Assembly (NCBI RefSeq): GCF_018811945.1
Contig: NZ_JACRVU010000010.1
Coordinates: forward strand, 46,145 to 110,144
Origin: Gluconobacter sp. P1C6_b
GTDB lineage: Bacteria; Pseudomonadota; Alphaproteobacteria; Acetobacterales; Acetobacteraceae
Direction: 5' to 3'
Length of the DNA: 64,000 nucleotides
In this document: positions 32,445 through 42,046 of the stretch, piece by piece
Layout of the letters: every line of letters starts with the position of its first letter
Numbering within the stretch: the first letter of the stretch is position 1
Notes under the pieces: model-generated
Seen by the model: the letters and a program-made list of their open reading frames with translations, nothing else
Told to the model about the DNA's origin: nothing
Database searches by the model: none
Position numbers and translations under genes: made by a program

Positions 32445-33532
32445 CTGTGAGCGCGGATTTTACGTCCCTTCTGCACAAGGCGGCCCTGGGACGGCACCTC
32501 GACAGTCATGAGGCGGAAACAGCTTTTCACGCCATCATGGTCGGCGAGGTCGATCCCGTTCAGCTTGCCGCTTTCCTGACCGCGCTGAAACTGCGTGGTG
32601 AAACCTTTGCCGAACTGACCGGAGCCGTTCAGGCAGTCCGTCATCACATGACGGTTCTGCCGGATGTGCCAGCCGGGGCGATTGATGTGTGCGGAACAGG
32701 CGGCGACGGCCTGAAGACACTGAATGTCTCCACAGCCGTCGCCTTCGTACTGGCGGGACTTGGTGTTCCCGTAGCCAAGCATGGCAACCGCGCACTCTCA
32801 TCTGCTACGGGTGCGACGGATGTTCTCGAAGTTCTGGGCATTCCGCCGACCGATGATCTGGCTCTGCAGGGCCGTCGGCTGCGCGAAGACGGACTGGTCT
32901 TTCTGGCAGCCCCCCAGCATCATCCTGCGATGCGGCATGCGGCGCCTGTTCGCAAGGCACTGGGTTTCCGTACCCTGTTCAATCTGCTCGGGCCGCTATG
33001 CAACCCCGCTCAGGTCCGCCATCAGCTGATCGGCGTGTTTGACGGGCGCTGGTGCGAGCCGGTGGCGCGGGCGCTTGGCGCACTCGGCAGTCTGTCGGTC
33101 TGGGTCGTGCATGGCTCGACCGAAGAAGGGGGAAGCGACGAGCTTACGCTTGCTGGCCCCTCCCAGGTTTCGGCCTGGCAGGACGACACCCTTTTTTCAT
33201 TCGGGATCGAACCGGACATGGCCGGACTGGCTGCCGCCCCGATTTCAGCCATCCGGGGCGGAGACGCGCAGACCAATGCGGCCGCGTTGCTTGCCCTGCT
33301 GGATGGCGCGGGTGGCGCCTACCGGGATACGGTTCTTCTCAACGCCGCTGCGGCCCTGCATGTGGCAGGGCGCGGCGATATCGTGAAGGCCGGAGCAATT
33401 GACGTTCCGGCTTTCCGTCGCAATGTAGGAATGGCGGCAGATTCCATTGATCGGGGTCTTGCCCGTGCCGCGCTCGAGGCTGCGCGCATGTCAGCTCATT
33501 CCATTGCCCCCAAAGACGCAGGACGATCATGA
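32441..33532 (+). CDS. trpD: Anthranilate phosphoribosyltransferase
   Basis: TrpD joins anthranilate to PRPP, giving phosphoribosylanthranilate (363 aa). The PRPP-binding CGTGGDGLKTLNVST loop, KHGNRALSSATGATDVLE, and HHPAMRHAAPVRKALGFRTLFNLLGPLCNPA are all intact. The start overlaps the trpG stop by four bases and the stop overlaps trpC, so the three are translationally coupled. Confidence 0.96.
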   Translation: MTVSADFTSLLHKAALGRHLDSHEAETAFHAIMVGEVDPVQLAAFLTALKLRGETFAELTGAVQAVRHHMTVLPDVPAGAIDVCGTGGDGLKTLNVSTAVAFVLAGLGVPVAKHGNRALSSATGATDVLEVLGIPPTDDLALQGRRLREDGLVFLAAPQHHPAMRHAAPVRKALGFRTLFNLLGPLCNPAQVRHQLIGVFDGRWCEPVARALGALGSLSVWVVHGSTEEGGSDELTLAGPSQVSAWQDDTLFSFGIEPDMAGLAAAPISAIRGGDAQTNAAALLALLDGAGGAYRDTVLLNAAAALHVAGRGDIVKAGAIDVPAFRRNVGMAADSIDRGLARAALEAARMSAHSIAPKDAGRS

Positions 33533-34455
33533 CATTCATGTACCATCGACCGGCGATGACATATTCGCCTGAGGGAACGGAACAGTTCCCGGACCCGGAA
33601 ATTCCGGAAACGACGACCCCACCCATCAAGGATCCCGAAGCGGAAACGGCGGCTGACCGCAGCGACGTTCTGGCCCGGATCTGCGCCCGCACCCGCGTGG
33701 ACATCGAGCAGCGCTCACAGATCATGTCCCTCAAGGAGATCACGGCACGCGCCCGGGAAGTCACGGTCCCGACACGCGGCTTCGGTCAGGCACTCCAGCA
33801 TCTCACAGCTGATCGTCAGGTCGGACTGATTGCCGAGATCAAGAAGGCGTCTCCATCAGCCGGTATCCTGCGTCCCGACTACAATCCGGTCGAGATCGCG
33901 CAGGAATACCAGGCTGCCGGCGCCACCTGCCTTTCGGTTCTGACGGAAGGCTCGTGCTTTCACGGCAGCACGGACGATATCCGGGCCGTGCGTGAGACAT
34001 GCAGTTTGCCGATCCTGCGCAAGGACTTCATTCTGGACCCCTGGCAGGTTCATGAGAGCCGCCTGATCGGGGCAGACTGCATCCTGCTGATCATGGCGAT
34101 CCTGACGGAAACACAGGCTGCCGAACTGATCGCGATTGCACGCGGACTGGACATGGACGTCCTTCTGGAAGTCCATGACGAGGCCGAACTGAACCGGGCC
34201 CTGGCCTTGGATACGTTCCTGATCGGGATCAACAACCGTAACCTGCGGACACTGAAGACCGACATCCAGACGACGATCGACCTTGCGCCGCTTGTGCCGC
34301 CTGATCGTCTGGTTGTCTCCGAAAGCGGCATCCGGACGCAGGACGACATGATGAAGGTCGGAGCGGTAGGAGCAAGCGCGGTTCTGGTGGGCGAGAGCCT
34401 GCTGCGTGAGCCTGACCCCGGCGTGGCCGCACGCCGTCTGCTCGGTTTCGTATGA
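33529..34455 (+). CDS. trpC: Indole-3-glycerol phosphate synthase with N-terminal extension
   Basis: TrpC closes the indole ring to form indole-3-glycerol phosphate (308 aa; typical enzymes are about 260-270). The TIM barrel contains LIAEIKKASPSAGILR, PILRKDFILDPWQVHESRLIGADCILLI, LIGINNRNLRTLKTD and VVSESGIRTQDDM. The first 44 residues precede the usual start (SDVLARICARTR) and are Pro/Thr/Glu-rich. The ATG at 33529 overlaps the trpD stop (ATGA) and has AGGA upstream; in-frame ATGs at 33538 and 33556 shorten the tail slightly but do not remove it. trpF, trpB and trpA are not in the window. Confidence 0.94.
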   Translation: MTFMYHRPAMTYSPEGTEQFPDPEIPETTTPPIKDPEAETAADRSDVLARICARTRVDIEQRSQIMSLKEITARAREVTVPTRGFGQALQHLTADRQVGLIAEIKKASPSAGILRPDYNPVEIAQEYQAAGATCLSVLTEGSCFHGSTDDIRAVRETCSLPILRKDFILDPWQVHESRLIGADCILLIMAILTETQAAELIAIARGLDMDVLLEVHDEAELNRALALDTFLIGINNRNLRTLKTDIQTTIDLAPLVPPDRLVVSESGIRTQDDMMKVGAVGASAVLVGESLLREPDPGVAARRLLGFV

Positions 34456-34458
34456 TCC

Positions 34459-34495
34459 CAGACCGCCCTTCGGGGCGGTCTGATCCGTTTTTCCA
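34459..34495 (+). terminator. Intrinsic terminator after trpC
   Basis: A GC-rich stem beginning CAGACCGCC pairs with GGCGGTCTG around a CTTCGG-like loop and is followed after five bases by TTTTT. It ends the ppiD-trpEGDC operon. Confidence 0.88.
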
Positions 34496-34608
34496 CAGCA
34501 CATCCAGCAGGCCGGGACTTCCGCGAAAGCGGGGGCGTGGTCTGGCTTTTGGCGGGTTGTACCGCTAAGAGCATGCAGGATTTTGTGCATTTCCATCAGG
34601 AGACCGTC

Positions 34609-35613
34609 ATGGACGAGACACCGTCCGCTTCAGGCCGGAGCAACGGTCCGGCCCTTTCGCCGGAGACCATGAAGCGCGCTTACAGAGACATGCTTCTTGT
34701 CCGGCGCTTTGAGGAAAAGGCTGGCCAGCTTTACGGCATGGGTCTGATCGGCGGCTTCTGCCATCTCTATATCGGGCAGGAAGCCGTTGTGGTCGGGATC
34801 GGGCTCAACATGAAGCAGGGCGACAAGTCCATCACGTCCTATCGCGACCATGGGCAGATGCTCGTCGCGGGCATGACGCCGCGTGGTGTCATGGCGGAAC
34901 TGACGGGCCGCTCCGGCGGATATTCGCACGGCAAGGGCGGTTCCATGCACATGTTCTCCCGTGAAAAGGAGTTCTATGGCGGCCATGGTATCGTCGGCGC
35001 ACAGGTGGCACTCGGCACGGGGCTGGCGTTCGCAAACAAGTATCGCGGTACGGACGAGGTCTCGATCGTGTATTTTGGCGAGGGCGCGTCGGCTCAGGGA
35101 CAGGTCTATGAGAGCTTCAATCTCGCTGCCCTGCACAAGCTGCCCTGCATCTATGTGATCGAGAACAACCGCTATGGCATGGGCACGTCCATCGAGCGCG
35201 CTTCGGCCTCCAAGGATCTGTCACGCAATGGCGAGCCTTGGGGCATTGCCAGCCGCAAGGTGGACGGCATGGATATTTTTGCCGTCCACGAAGCAGCGCA
35301 GGAAGCCATGGAATACTGCCGCTCGGGCAAGGGGCCGTTCCTGCTTGAGATGGAAACCTATCGCTATCGCGGGCACTCCATGTCGGATCCCGCAAAGTAT
35401 CGCCAGCGTGCGGAAGTCGAGGAGATGCGTCGCACGCGCGATCCGATCGAGATGCTGAAGGCCGAAATGCTGCGCAGCGGCATTGAGGAGAGTGTCTTCA
35501 AGGACATTGAGACGGACGTGAAGGCCATCGTGGCGGACGCGACCGAATTTGCGCAGACAAGCCCGGAGCCGGATGTGTCCGAACTCTGGACCGACATTCT
35601 GGTGGAGGCCTGA
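34609..35613 (+). CDS. pdhA: Pyruvate dehydrogenase E1 component, alpha subunit
   Basis: The alpha subunit of the heterotetrameric E1 decarboxylates pyruvate with thiamine diphosphate (334 aa). FCHLYIGQEAVVVGIG and TSYRDHGQMLVAG are in the N-terminal part. The ThDP motif runs from GEGASAQGQ to IENNRYGMGTS, and the phosphorylation-loop region YRYRGHSMSDPAKYR follows. AGGAGA lies five bases before the ATG at 34609; a longer frame from 34537 has no ribosome binding site. It is the first gene of pdhA-pdhB-pdhC-lpdA-lipA. Confidence 0.96.
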   Translation: MDETPSASGRSNGPALSPETMKRAYRDMLLVRRFEEKAGQLYGMGLIGGFCHLYIGQEAVVVGIGLNMKQGDKSITSYRDHGQMLVAGMTPRGVMAELTGRSGGYSHGKGGSMHMFSREKEFYGGHGIVGAQVALGTGLAFANKYRGTDEVSIVYFGEGASAQGQVYESFNLAALHKLPCIYVIENNRYGMGTSIERASASKDLSRNGEPWGIASRKVDGMDIFAVHEAAQEAMEYCRSGKGPFLLEMETYRYRGHSMSDPAKYRQRAEVEEMRRTRDPIEMLKAEMLRSGIEESVFKDIETDVKAIVADATEFAQTSPEPDVSELWTDILVEA

Positions 35614-35616
35614 TCC

Positions 35617-36984
35617 ATGGCATCTCTGATTCTGATGCCGGCTCTCTCGCCGACCATGACCGAAGGTACGCTGGCCCGCTGGGTCAGGAAGGCCGGTGAC
35701 ACCGTTGCGGCCGGTGACGTGATTGCCGAGATCGAAACCGACAAGGCGACGATGGAAGTCGAAGCCGTGGACGAGGGCGTGATCGGCAAGACGCTGGTGG
35801 ACGAAGGCACGCAGAACATCGCGGTCAACACACCGATCGCCGTGCTTCTGGCGGAAGGCGAGGACGCCTCTGCGGCCGATAACGTCGTGCGCTCTTCCGA
35901 TCCGGCAGTCGGTGCGCCTGTCGCCATCGAAACACCGTCCGATCCGGCCATCACCGAAGCGCCGGCAGTGGCGCAGGCCGAAGATGATCGCGACTGGGGC
36001 GAGACCAGCGAGATCACCGTGCGTCAGGCGCTGCGTGATGCCATGGCGGCTGAGCTGCGTCGTGACGAGGACGTGTTCCTGATCGGTGAGGAAGTGGCGC
36101 AGTATCAAGGCGCCTACAAGATCAGCCAGGGTCTGCTGGAAGAGTTTGGCGAAAAGCGCGTCATTGATACGCCGATCACCGAACATGGCTTTACCGGCAT
36201 GGCCGTGGGGGCGGCCCTGACGGGTCTGAAGCCGATCGTAGAGTTCATGACCATGAACTTCTCGCTTCAGGCCATTGATCATATTATTAATTCCGCTGCC
36301 AAGACGCTGTATATGTCCGGCGGCCAGATGGGTTGTTCCATCGTGTTCCGCGGACCGAACGGTGCGGCCGCCCGCGTGGGTGCCCAGCATTCGCAGTGTT
36401 TCGCGAGCTGGTATGCCCATATTCCGGGCCTGAAGGTCGTTGCTCCCTGGTCGGCCGCGGACGCGAAGGGGCTGCTGCGCGCGGCCATCCGTGATCCGAA
36501 CCCGGTCATCGTGCTGGAAAACGAGATCCTGTACGGTCAGAAATTCCCGTGCCCGGTGGATGAGGATTTCATCCTGCCGATCGGTCGCGCGAAGATCGAG
36601 CGGGAAGGGACGGATGTGACGCTGGTGGCGTTCTCCATCATGGTCGGCGTGGCGCTGGAAGCTGCGGCGATCCTGGCGGATGAAGGCATCTCGGCCGAAG
36701 TCATCAATCTGCGCTCGATCCGGCCGCTGGATACCGAGACGATCGTGCGCAGCGTGAAGAAGACGAACCGGATTGTCTCCGTCGAGGAAGGCTGGCCGGT
36801 AGCGGGTATTGGTGCGGAAATCTGCACCGTGGCCGTCGAACAGGCCTTTGACTGGCTCGATGCTCCGCCGGCACGTGTCTGCGGGCTCGACCTGCCGATG
36901 CCCTATGCGGCCAATCTCGAAAAACTGGCGCTTCCGAAACCCGAATGGGTTGTGGATGCCGTTCGCAAGCAGCTGCGGGACTGA
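35617..36984 (+). CDS. pdhB: Pyruvate dehydrogenase E1 beta subunit with N-terminal lipoyl domain
   Basis: This E1-beta protein has 455 residues. A complete lipoyl domain occupies about residues 1-82, with the lipoylated Lys43 in [18 protein letters not shown] Pro/Ala-rich linker of some 45 residues precedes the transketolase-like beta domain ([27 protein letters not shown] onward). Most bacterial E1-beta proteins lack the lipoyl domain; its presence is known from alphaproteobacteria and some relatives. It follows pdhA by three bases and precedes the E2 gene by five. Confidence 0.96.
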   Translation: MASLILMPALSPTMTEGTLARWVRKAGDTVAAGDVIAEIETDKATMEVEAVDEGVIGKTLVDEGTQNIAVNTPIAVLLAEGEDASAADNVVRSSDPAVGAPVAIETPSDPAITEAPAVAQAEDDRDWGETSEITVRQALRDAMAAELRRDEDVFLIGEEVAQYQGAYKISQGLLEEFGEKRVIDTPITEHGFTGMAVGAALTGLKPIVEFMTMNFSLQAIDHIINSAAKTLYMSGGQMGCSIVFRGPNGAAARVGAQHSQCFASWYAHIPGLKVVAPWSAADAKGLLRAAIRDPNPVIVLENEILYGQKFPCPVDEDFILPIGRAKIEREGTDVTLVAFSIMVGVALEAAAILADEGISAEVINLRSIRPLDTETIVRSVKKTNRIVSVEEGWPVAGIGAEICTVAVEQAFDWLDAPPARVCGLDLPMPYAANLEKLALPKPEWVVDAVRKQLRD

Positions 36985-36989
36985 CAACG

Positions 36990-38219
36990 ATGGCTACCGA
37001 TATTCTGATGCCGGCGCTGTCGCCGACCATGACCGAGGGCAAACTGGCTCGCTGGCTCAAAGCCGAGGGCGATACCATCTCCGCTGGCGACGTGATTGCC
37101 GAAATCGAGACCGACAAGGCGACCATGGAAGTTGAAGCCGTGGACGAGGGCATTCTTGGCCGCATCCTGATCCAGGAAGGCGCAGAGGGCATCCCGGTTA
37201 ACACGCCGATCGCGGTTCTCGTGGAAGAGGGTGAGGCTGTGCCGGAAGCCTCTTCCACGCAGGCTCCAGCGGCCCCGAAAGTTGAGGCCGCTTCGGCCGT
37301 ATCGACGGGAACAGCGCCTGCAAAAGCTCCGGTAGAAGGGAAGGGCGAACGGATTTTCGTCTCTCCGCTGGCCCGCCGCATGGCGCGGGAGCGGGGCATT
37401 GCCCTTGATGCGCTGACGGGAAGCGGTCCGAACGGTCGTATTCTCAAGCGTGATGTGGAAAAGGGTGTGACGGCTCCGAAGACTGCGCCGAAAGCATCTC
37501 CGTCGGCGGCACCCCCTGCGGCTTCGGAAGAGACTGTCCGGCGCGTTCCGAACTCCACGATGCGCAAGGTCATTGCGCGACGTCTGACGGAGTCCAAGAC
37601 GCAGGTTCCGCATTTCTATGTCTCGGTCGATATCGAGCTGGATGCACTGCTGGAACTGCGTTCGAAGCTGAATGCCACAGCGCAGGAAAACAGCTTCAAG
37701 ATTTCCGTCAACGACATGATGATCAAGGCCGTTGCACTGGCGCTGAAAAAGGTGCCGGGTGTGAACGTGCAGTTCACGGATGCCGAGACGCTGCATTTTG
37801 AAAATGTGGACATCTCGATGGCCGTATCGGTTCCGGATGGCCTGATCACGCCGATCATCCGCAACGCCGATCGCAAGTCCCTGCGCCAGATCAGCGTCGA
37901 AGCCAAGGATCTGGCCAAGCGCGCCCGTGCCGGAAAGCTCAAGCCCGAGGAATTCCAGGGCGGGACGTTCTCCATTTCCAATATGGGCATGTTCGGCGTG
38001 CGCGAATTCGCGGCGATCATCAATCCGCCACAGGCCGGTATCCTGGCGATTGCATCGGGCGAAAAGCGGGCCGTGGTGCGCGGATCGGAGATCGCGGTTG
38101 CAACCGTGATGACGGCGACGCTGTCGGTCGATCACCGCGCCGTCGATGGTGCTCTTGGTGCCGAATGGCTTAACGCACTGCGCGATATTGTGCAGAACCC
38201 TTACACTCTGGTGGTCTGA
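36990..38219 (+). CDS. pdhC: Dihydrolipoamide acetyltransferase (E2 of pyruvate dehydrogenase)
   Basis: The E2 core transfers acetyl groups to CoA (409 aa). Lipoyl domain 1-82 has Lys43 in the same motif as pdhB. A flexible Ala/Pro linker leads to a peripheral subunit-binding domain near 124-160 ([34 protein letters not shown]). The catalytic acetyltransferase domain fills the rest, ending with [18 protein letters not shown], which holds the active-site His and Asp. The ATG at 36990 is chosen for the conserved [14 protein letters not shown] start. Confidence 0.96.
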   Translation: MATDILMPALSPTMTEGKLARWLKAEGDTISAGDVIAEIETDKATMEVEAVDEGILGRILIQEGAEGIPVNTPIAVLVEEGEAVPEASSTQAPAAPKVEAASAVSTGTAPAKAPVEGKGERIFVSPLARRMARERGIALDALTGSGPNGRILKRDVEKGVTAPKTAPKASPSAAPPAASEETVRRVPNSTMRKVIARRLTESKTQVPHFYVSVDIELDALLELRSKLNATAQENSFKISVNDMMIKAVALALKKVPGVNVQFTDAETLHFENVDISMAVSVPDGLITPIIRNADRKSLRQISVEAKDLAKRARAGKLKPEEFQGGTFSISNMGMFGVREFAAIINPPQAGILAIASGEKRAVVRGSEIAVATVMTATLSVDHRAVDGALGAEWLNALRDIVQNPYTLVV

Positions 38220-38222
38220 ACC

Positions 38223-39629
38223 ATGTCCGATACATTCGATCTGATTGTTGTTGGCGGCGGCCCCGGCGGCTATGTGGCGGCCCTTCGCGCCAGCCAGCTC
38301 GGCATGAGCGTGGCGATCGTGGAAAGCACGCATTTCGGCGGGGTATGCCTCAACTGGGGCTGCATTCCGACCAAGGCGCTTCTGCGGTCTTCGGAAATCC
38401 ACCATCTGCTGCATGAACTGGGGACGTTCGGTCTTTCTGCCGACAATATCTCGTTCGACCTGTCCAAAATCGTAGGGCGTTCGCGCAGCATTGCACGGCG
38501 GATGGGCGGCGGAATTGCGCATCTGCTGAAGAAGGCCAAGGTCACGACTTTTGATGGCCGTGCAAAGCTGGCCGGCCGTTCGGGTGAGGCGCATCAGGTT
38601 GCCATCACCAAAGACGGCACTACCGTCGCAACCATCAAGGCACCGCACGTCATTCTGGCGACAGGCGCACGCGGCCGCCAACTTCCGGGTCTGGAAACGG
38701 ATGGTAATCTGATCTGGGGCGCACGCGAGGCCATGACGCCGAAAGAGCTGCCCAAGCGGCTCCTCGTCATCGGATCGGGCGCCATCGGCATCGAATTTGC
38801 GTCGTTCTACCGGAACATGGGCAGCGAGGTCACGATTGCCGAAGTGGCGGATCGGATCCTAATTGCCGAGGATCCGGAAATCAGCGCCGCTGCCCGCAAG
38901 GCTTTCGAAAAGCAGGGGATGAAGATCGTCACCAGCGCGAAAGTCGGACCGCTGAATAAGGGTGAAAACGAAGTCTCCACGACGATCGAAAGTCCGGCGG
39001 GTAAGGTCGAGTTGACGGTGGACCGCGTGATCTGCGCCGTCGGCATCGTCGGTAATGTCGAGGATCTGGGACTTGAAGGCACCAGGGTGCAGGTCGAGCG
39101 GACTCATATCGTGACGGACGGCTTCTGCCGCACCGGCGAACCGGGCATCTATGCGATCGGCGACGTTGCGGGTGCTCCGTGGCTGGCCCACAAGGCGAGT
39201 CATGAGGGTATTCTGTGCGTGGAGAAGATTGCAGGTCGTTCGCCGCAGCCGCTTCATCCGCTGAATATCCCGGGCTGCACCTATTCGCGTCCGCAGATTG
39301 CCTCTGTCGGGCTGAGTGAAGAGAAAGCCATCGCTACCGGCCACAAGGTCAAGGTCGGGCGCTTCCCGTTCATTGCCAACGGCAAGGCCGTGGCGATGGG
39401 TGAGACGGACGGCATGGTCAAGACCGTATTCGATGCCACGAGCGGTGAGCTTCTTGGCGCCCACATGATCGGCGCGGAAGTCACGGAAATGATCCAGGGC
39501 TATGTCATCACGCGCACGGGTGAACTGACGGAAGCGGAGCTGATCGAAACGGTCTTTCCGCATCCGACCATTTCCGAAACCATGCATGAGGCAACTCTGG
39601 CGGCCTTCGACGGCCCGCTGCATATCTGA
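38223..39629 (+). CDS. lpdA: Dihydrolipoyl dehydrogenase (E3)
   Basis: E3 reoxidises dihydrolipoamide with NAD+ through FAD and a redox disulfide (468 aa). The FAD motif [12 protein letters not shown] is at residues 9-20, and the redox-active pair Cys42-Cys47 lies in [17 protein letters not shown] second nucleotide site ([21 protein letters not shown]) and the C-terminal [13 protein letters not shown] with the catalytic His-Glu complete the enzyme. It follows pdhC by three bases, completing the PDH complex set. Confidence 0.96.
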   Translation: MSDTFDLIVVGGGPGGYVAALRASQLGMSVAIVESTHFGGVCLNWGCIPTKALLRSSEIHHLLHELGTFGLSADNISFDLSKIVGRSRSIARRMGGGIAHLLKKAKVTTFDGRAKLAGRSGEAHQVAITKDGTTVATIKAPHVILATGARGRQLPGLETDGNLIWGAREAMTPKELPKRLLVIGSGAIGIEFASFYRNMGSEVTIAEVADRILIAEDPEISAAARKAFEKQGMKIVTSAKVGPLNKGENEVSTTIESPAGKVELTVDRVICAVGIVGNVEDLGLEGTRVQVERTHIVTDGFCRTGEPGIYAIGDVAGAPWLAHKASHEGILCVEKIAGRSPQPLHPLNIPGCTYSRPQIASVGLSEEKAIATGHKVKVGRFPFIANGKAVAMGETDGMVKTVFDATSGELLGAHMIGAEVTEMIQGYVITRTGELTEAELIETVFPHPTISETMHEATLAAFDGPLHI

Positions 39630-39634
39630 GCACC

Positions 39635-40603
39635 ATGTCCCAGCGCATCACCATCGATCACCGTTCAGCGCCTGCCCTCCGTCATCCGGAGAAGGCGCAC
39701 CGGCCCGACAACCCGATCCAGCGCAAGCCGTCCTGGATCCGGGTCAAGGCGCCGAACCATCCCGTCTATCACGAGACCCGTGCGCTCATGCGGGATGCCG
39801 GGCTGGTGACGGTCTGCGAGGAAGCGGCATGCCCCAATATCGGGGAATGCTGGTCGCAGCGTCATGCCACGATGATGATCATGGGCGAGATCTGCACCCG
39901 GGCCTGCGCATTCTGCAATGTCACGACCGGACTACCGAAGCATCTCGATGAGGACGAGCCACGGCGGGTCGGGGAAGCAGTGGCGAAGCTCGGGCTCAAG
40001 CATGTCGTCATCACTTCGGTGGACCGTGACGATCTGGAAGACGGGGGGGCGAAGCATTTCGCGCGGGTCATCCATGCGATCCGCGAGACCTCTCCGCAGA
40101 CCACGATCGAGATTCTGACGCCTGATTTCCTGCGCAAGGATGGCGCGCTGGAGGTCGTGGTGGCGGCTCGGCCGGACGTTTTCAATCACAATATCGAGAC
40201 CGTACCCCGCCTTTACCCCACCATCAGGCCGGGTGCGCGTTACTATCAGTCAGTCCGTCTCCTGGACGGAGTAAAGAAACTCGATCCTTCCATTTTTACC
40301 AAGTCCGGCCTGATGCTTGGGCTTGGCGAGGAGCGGATGGAAGTGGCTCAGGTGATGGATGATTTCCGGATCGCGGACGTCGATTTCCTGACGCTTGGAC
40401 AGTATCTCCAGCCGTCCGCGAAACATGCGGCGGTGGAAAAGTTTGTTACCCCCGACGAGTTTGACGGCTATGCTGCTGCTGCCCGTTCAAAAGGATTTCT
40501 TCAGGTCAGTGCCAGTCCTCTGACCCGGTCCTCCTACCATGCGGACAGTGATTTCGCGAAGCTTCAGGCTGCGCGGAACAGCCGTCTGAAAGAAAGTCTC
40601 TGA
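39635..40603 (+). CDS. lipA: Lipoyl synthase
   Basis: This radical-SAM enzyme inserts two sulfurs into octanoyl groups on lipoyl domains (322 aa). The auxiliary cluster ligands are Cys61, Cys66 and Cys72 ([12 protein letters not shown]), and the radical-SAM cluster ligands are Cys87, Cys91 and Cys94 (CTRACAFC). The C-terminal RSSYHAD segment carries the third conserved motif, including a Ser ligand. It sits directly after the PDH genes, whose E1-beta and E2 lipoyl domains are its substrates, so production of the enzyme and its targets is coordinated. Confidence 0.97.
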   Translation: MSQRITIDHRSAPALRHPEKAHRPDNPIQRKPSWIRVKAPNHPVYHETRALMRDAGLVTVCEEAACPNIGECWSQRHATMMIMGEICTRACAFCNVTTGLPKHLDEDEPRRVGEAVAKLGLKHVVITSVDRDDLEDGGAKHFARVIHAIRETSPQTTIEILTPDFLRKDGALEVVVAARPDVFNHNIETVPRLYPTIRPGARYYQSVRLLDGVKKLDPSIFTKSGLMLGLGEERMEVAQVMDDFRIADVDFLTLGQYLQPSAKHAAVEKFVTPDEFDGYAAAARSKGFLQVSASPLTRSSYHADSDFAKLQAARNSRLKESL

Positions 40604-41082
40604 TGCCGACACATGCCGAGCAACGGTTGATCGCCTACACGCCGGACCAGCTTTTCGATCTTGTGGCAGATGTTGAGAAATATCCGCAGTTCCTTCCCTG
40701 GTGTGTGAAGGCAAGCATCCGGACCCAGACGGAACAGGAGCTTGTGGCGGATCTGACGATCGGGTTCGGCCCGTTCCGCGAGACCTTCACCAGCCGCGTG
40801 ACGCTGGAGCGGCCTTCGCGTATCCGGGTGCGCTACGAGAAGGGGCCTTTCCGTTACCTGAATAATGTCTGGACGTTCACGCCGGATCCGCGGGGCTGTC
40901 TGGTCGATTTCTTCGTGGATTTCGAGTTCCGTTCGCGCCTTCTGCAGAATGCGATGGGTGTCGTGTTCAATGAGGGCGTGCGCCTGATGGTCTCCGCCTT
41001 CATCAAGCGGGCACGGGACATTTACGGCACGCAGGCGACGAAAGCGGTCCCCCCGGCACCGGGCCTTTCCCAAAGGACATAA
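40603..41082 (+). CDS. COQ10/RatA-type START-like coenzyme Q-binding protein
   Basis: This 159-residue SRPBCC (START-like) protein is similar to mitochondrial Coq10 and bacterial RatA. The DLVADVEKYPQFLPWC segment and the FRYLNNVWTFTPDPRGCLVDFFVDFEF stretch are family marks. Such proteins bind ubiquinone for transport and respiration; the RatA toxin function is described only for the E. coli protein, and no antitoxin partner is present here. The start overlaps the lipA stop by one base (TGATG). It ends the PDH operon. Confidence 0.87.
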   Translation: MPTHAEQRLIAYTPDQLFDLVADVEKYPQFLPWCVKASIRTQTEQELVADLTIGFGPFRETFTSRVTLERPSRIRVRYEKGPFRYLNNVWTFTPDPRGCLVDFFVDFEFRSRLLQNAMGVVFNEGVRLMVSAFIKRARDIYGTQATKAVPPAPGLSQRT

Positions 41083-41168
41083 AATTTCGTATTATTTCCA
41101 GAACCATTCGGTGCGTGGGCCGTTACAGGTCTCAAGCACCGTCATGGTGACATGAAAAGGATTACGTA

Positions 41169-41477
41169 ATGAAAAAGATTTCCTTTGGCGCATTTGCCCT
41201 GACCGCTCTGGTCGCCGCAGCCTCGCCCGCAATGGCCGAGCATCACCATCATCACGGCAAGCACCACGACAAGGCTGCTCAGGCTCAGAAGGCCGACAGC
41301 GAGTCCGCAACGGATGCCCTGAACGCCCGCTCGCTGCAGCAGGCCCAGACGCCGGTTGCTCCGACGGCGCCGACCGCCGCAATCCCGCCGGCTGCTCCCA
41401 CCGCCGTTCCGACGGCTCCGAGCCTTCAGGCTCCGGCAGCAGCCTCCACGCTTCCGGCCCCGACGCAGGGTAACTGA
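41169..41477 (+). CDS. His-rich, Ala/Pro-rich small secreted protein
   Basis: This 102-residue protein has a clear Sec signal peptide (MKKISFGAFALTALVAAASPAMA), with predicted cleavage before EHHHHHGKHH. The mature N-terminus therefore starts with a cluster of seven histidines. The rest is low complexity, Ala/Pro/Thr/Gln-rich, with no domain I know. A periplasmic metal-binding or buffering role is possible but is inferred only from composition. AAGGA lies seven to ten bases upstream and a strong terminator follows, so it is probably its own transcription unit. Confidence 0.75.
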   Translation: MKKISFGAFALTALVAAASPAMAEHHHHHGKHHDKAAQAQKADSESATDALNARSLQQAQTPVAPTAPTAAIPPAAPTAVPTAPSLQAPAAASTLPAPTQGN

Positions 41478-41522
41478 GAGTCCGGACGGCCGGACCTCCG
41501 GTCTGCTCCGGTTTCAGGCAAA

Positions 41523-41558
41523 GGCGGCTTCCGTTCATTCGGGAGCCGCTTTTTTTTG
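41523..41558 (+). terminator. Intrinsic terminator after the His-rich gene
   Basis: GGCGGCTTCC and GGGAGCCGC form a stem of about nine pairs with a small bulge, followed by eight T. It ends just before the convergent cinA-like gene. Confidence 0.85.
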
Positions 41559-41560
41559 TG

Positions 41561-42046
41561 TCAGGCGCACAGAACCATCTGCAGGGCATGGTGTACGGAC
41601 TGGGCACGGATGGCAGCGCGATCTCCCGTGAAATGACACTGCACGCTTGTGGTTGGTCCCGTTCGGGCGGCCAGCCCGAAACAGACGGTTCCGACCGGTT
41701 TGAGTGTACTGCCACCGCCCGGTCCGGCGATCCCTGTCACGGAGATGACAAGGTCCGCATCCCTGGCATTTAAAAGACCGCCTCTGGCCATGACCTCGGC
41801 CGTCTGGGAACTGACGGCGCCGTATTGCGCCAGAATGGCTTCGGGAACACTGACAGCGCTCATTTTCAGGGCGTTGGAATACGTAACGAAGCCGCCTTCC
41901 AGCACGTCTGACGATCCGGGAATGTCGCTGAGCGCGGCAGCAATCAGACCGCCCGTGCAGCTTTCCACCGTAACCAGCCTCCGGCCGGTCGTGCGGAGAT
42001 GCTCAAGCACCTGTTCGGCTAGCGTGCGGAGTGCGTCATCCGGCAT
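41561..42046 (-). CDS. CinA-family nicotinamide-nucleotide amidohydrolase (PncC-like)
   Basis: This stand-alone CinA C-terminal domain protein (161 aa) probably deamidates nicotinamide mononucleotide to nicotinate mononucleotide. Family motifs are VTVESCTGGLIAAALSDIPGSSDVLEGGFVTYSN near residue 25 and SVTGIAGPGGGSTLKPVGTV. The ATG at 42046 has AGGA six bases upstream; a GTG five codons earlier is possible. It overlaps the end of the lytic transglycosylase gene by 11 bases and is the last gene of a terC-slt-cinA unit. Confidence 0.88.
   Translation of the reverse strand: MPDDALRTLAEQVLEHLRTTGRRLVTVESCTGGLIAAALSDIPGSSDVLEGGFVTYSNALKMSAVSVPEAILAQYGAVSSQTAEVMARGGLLNARDADLVISVTGIAGPGGGSTLKPVGTVCFGLAARTGPTTSVQCHFTGDRAAIRAQSVHHALQMVLCA

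Noticed and set aside
35221..38681. Two very long open frames on the minus strand (about 590 codons each) opposite the PDH genes
   Set aside because: They are antisense shadows caused by high GC and codon bias. Their translations are His/Arg-rich with no domain, while the plus strand encodes intact pdhA, pdhB, pdhC and lpdA.
40603..41082. RatA toxin of a toxin-antitoxin system
   Set aside because: The protein is of the COQ10/START-like type and no antitoxin gene is adjacent; the context with PDH and lipA supports a quinone-related role.
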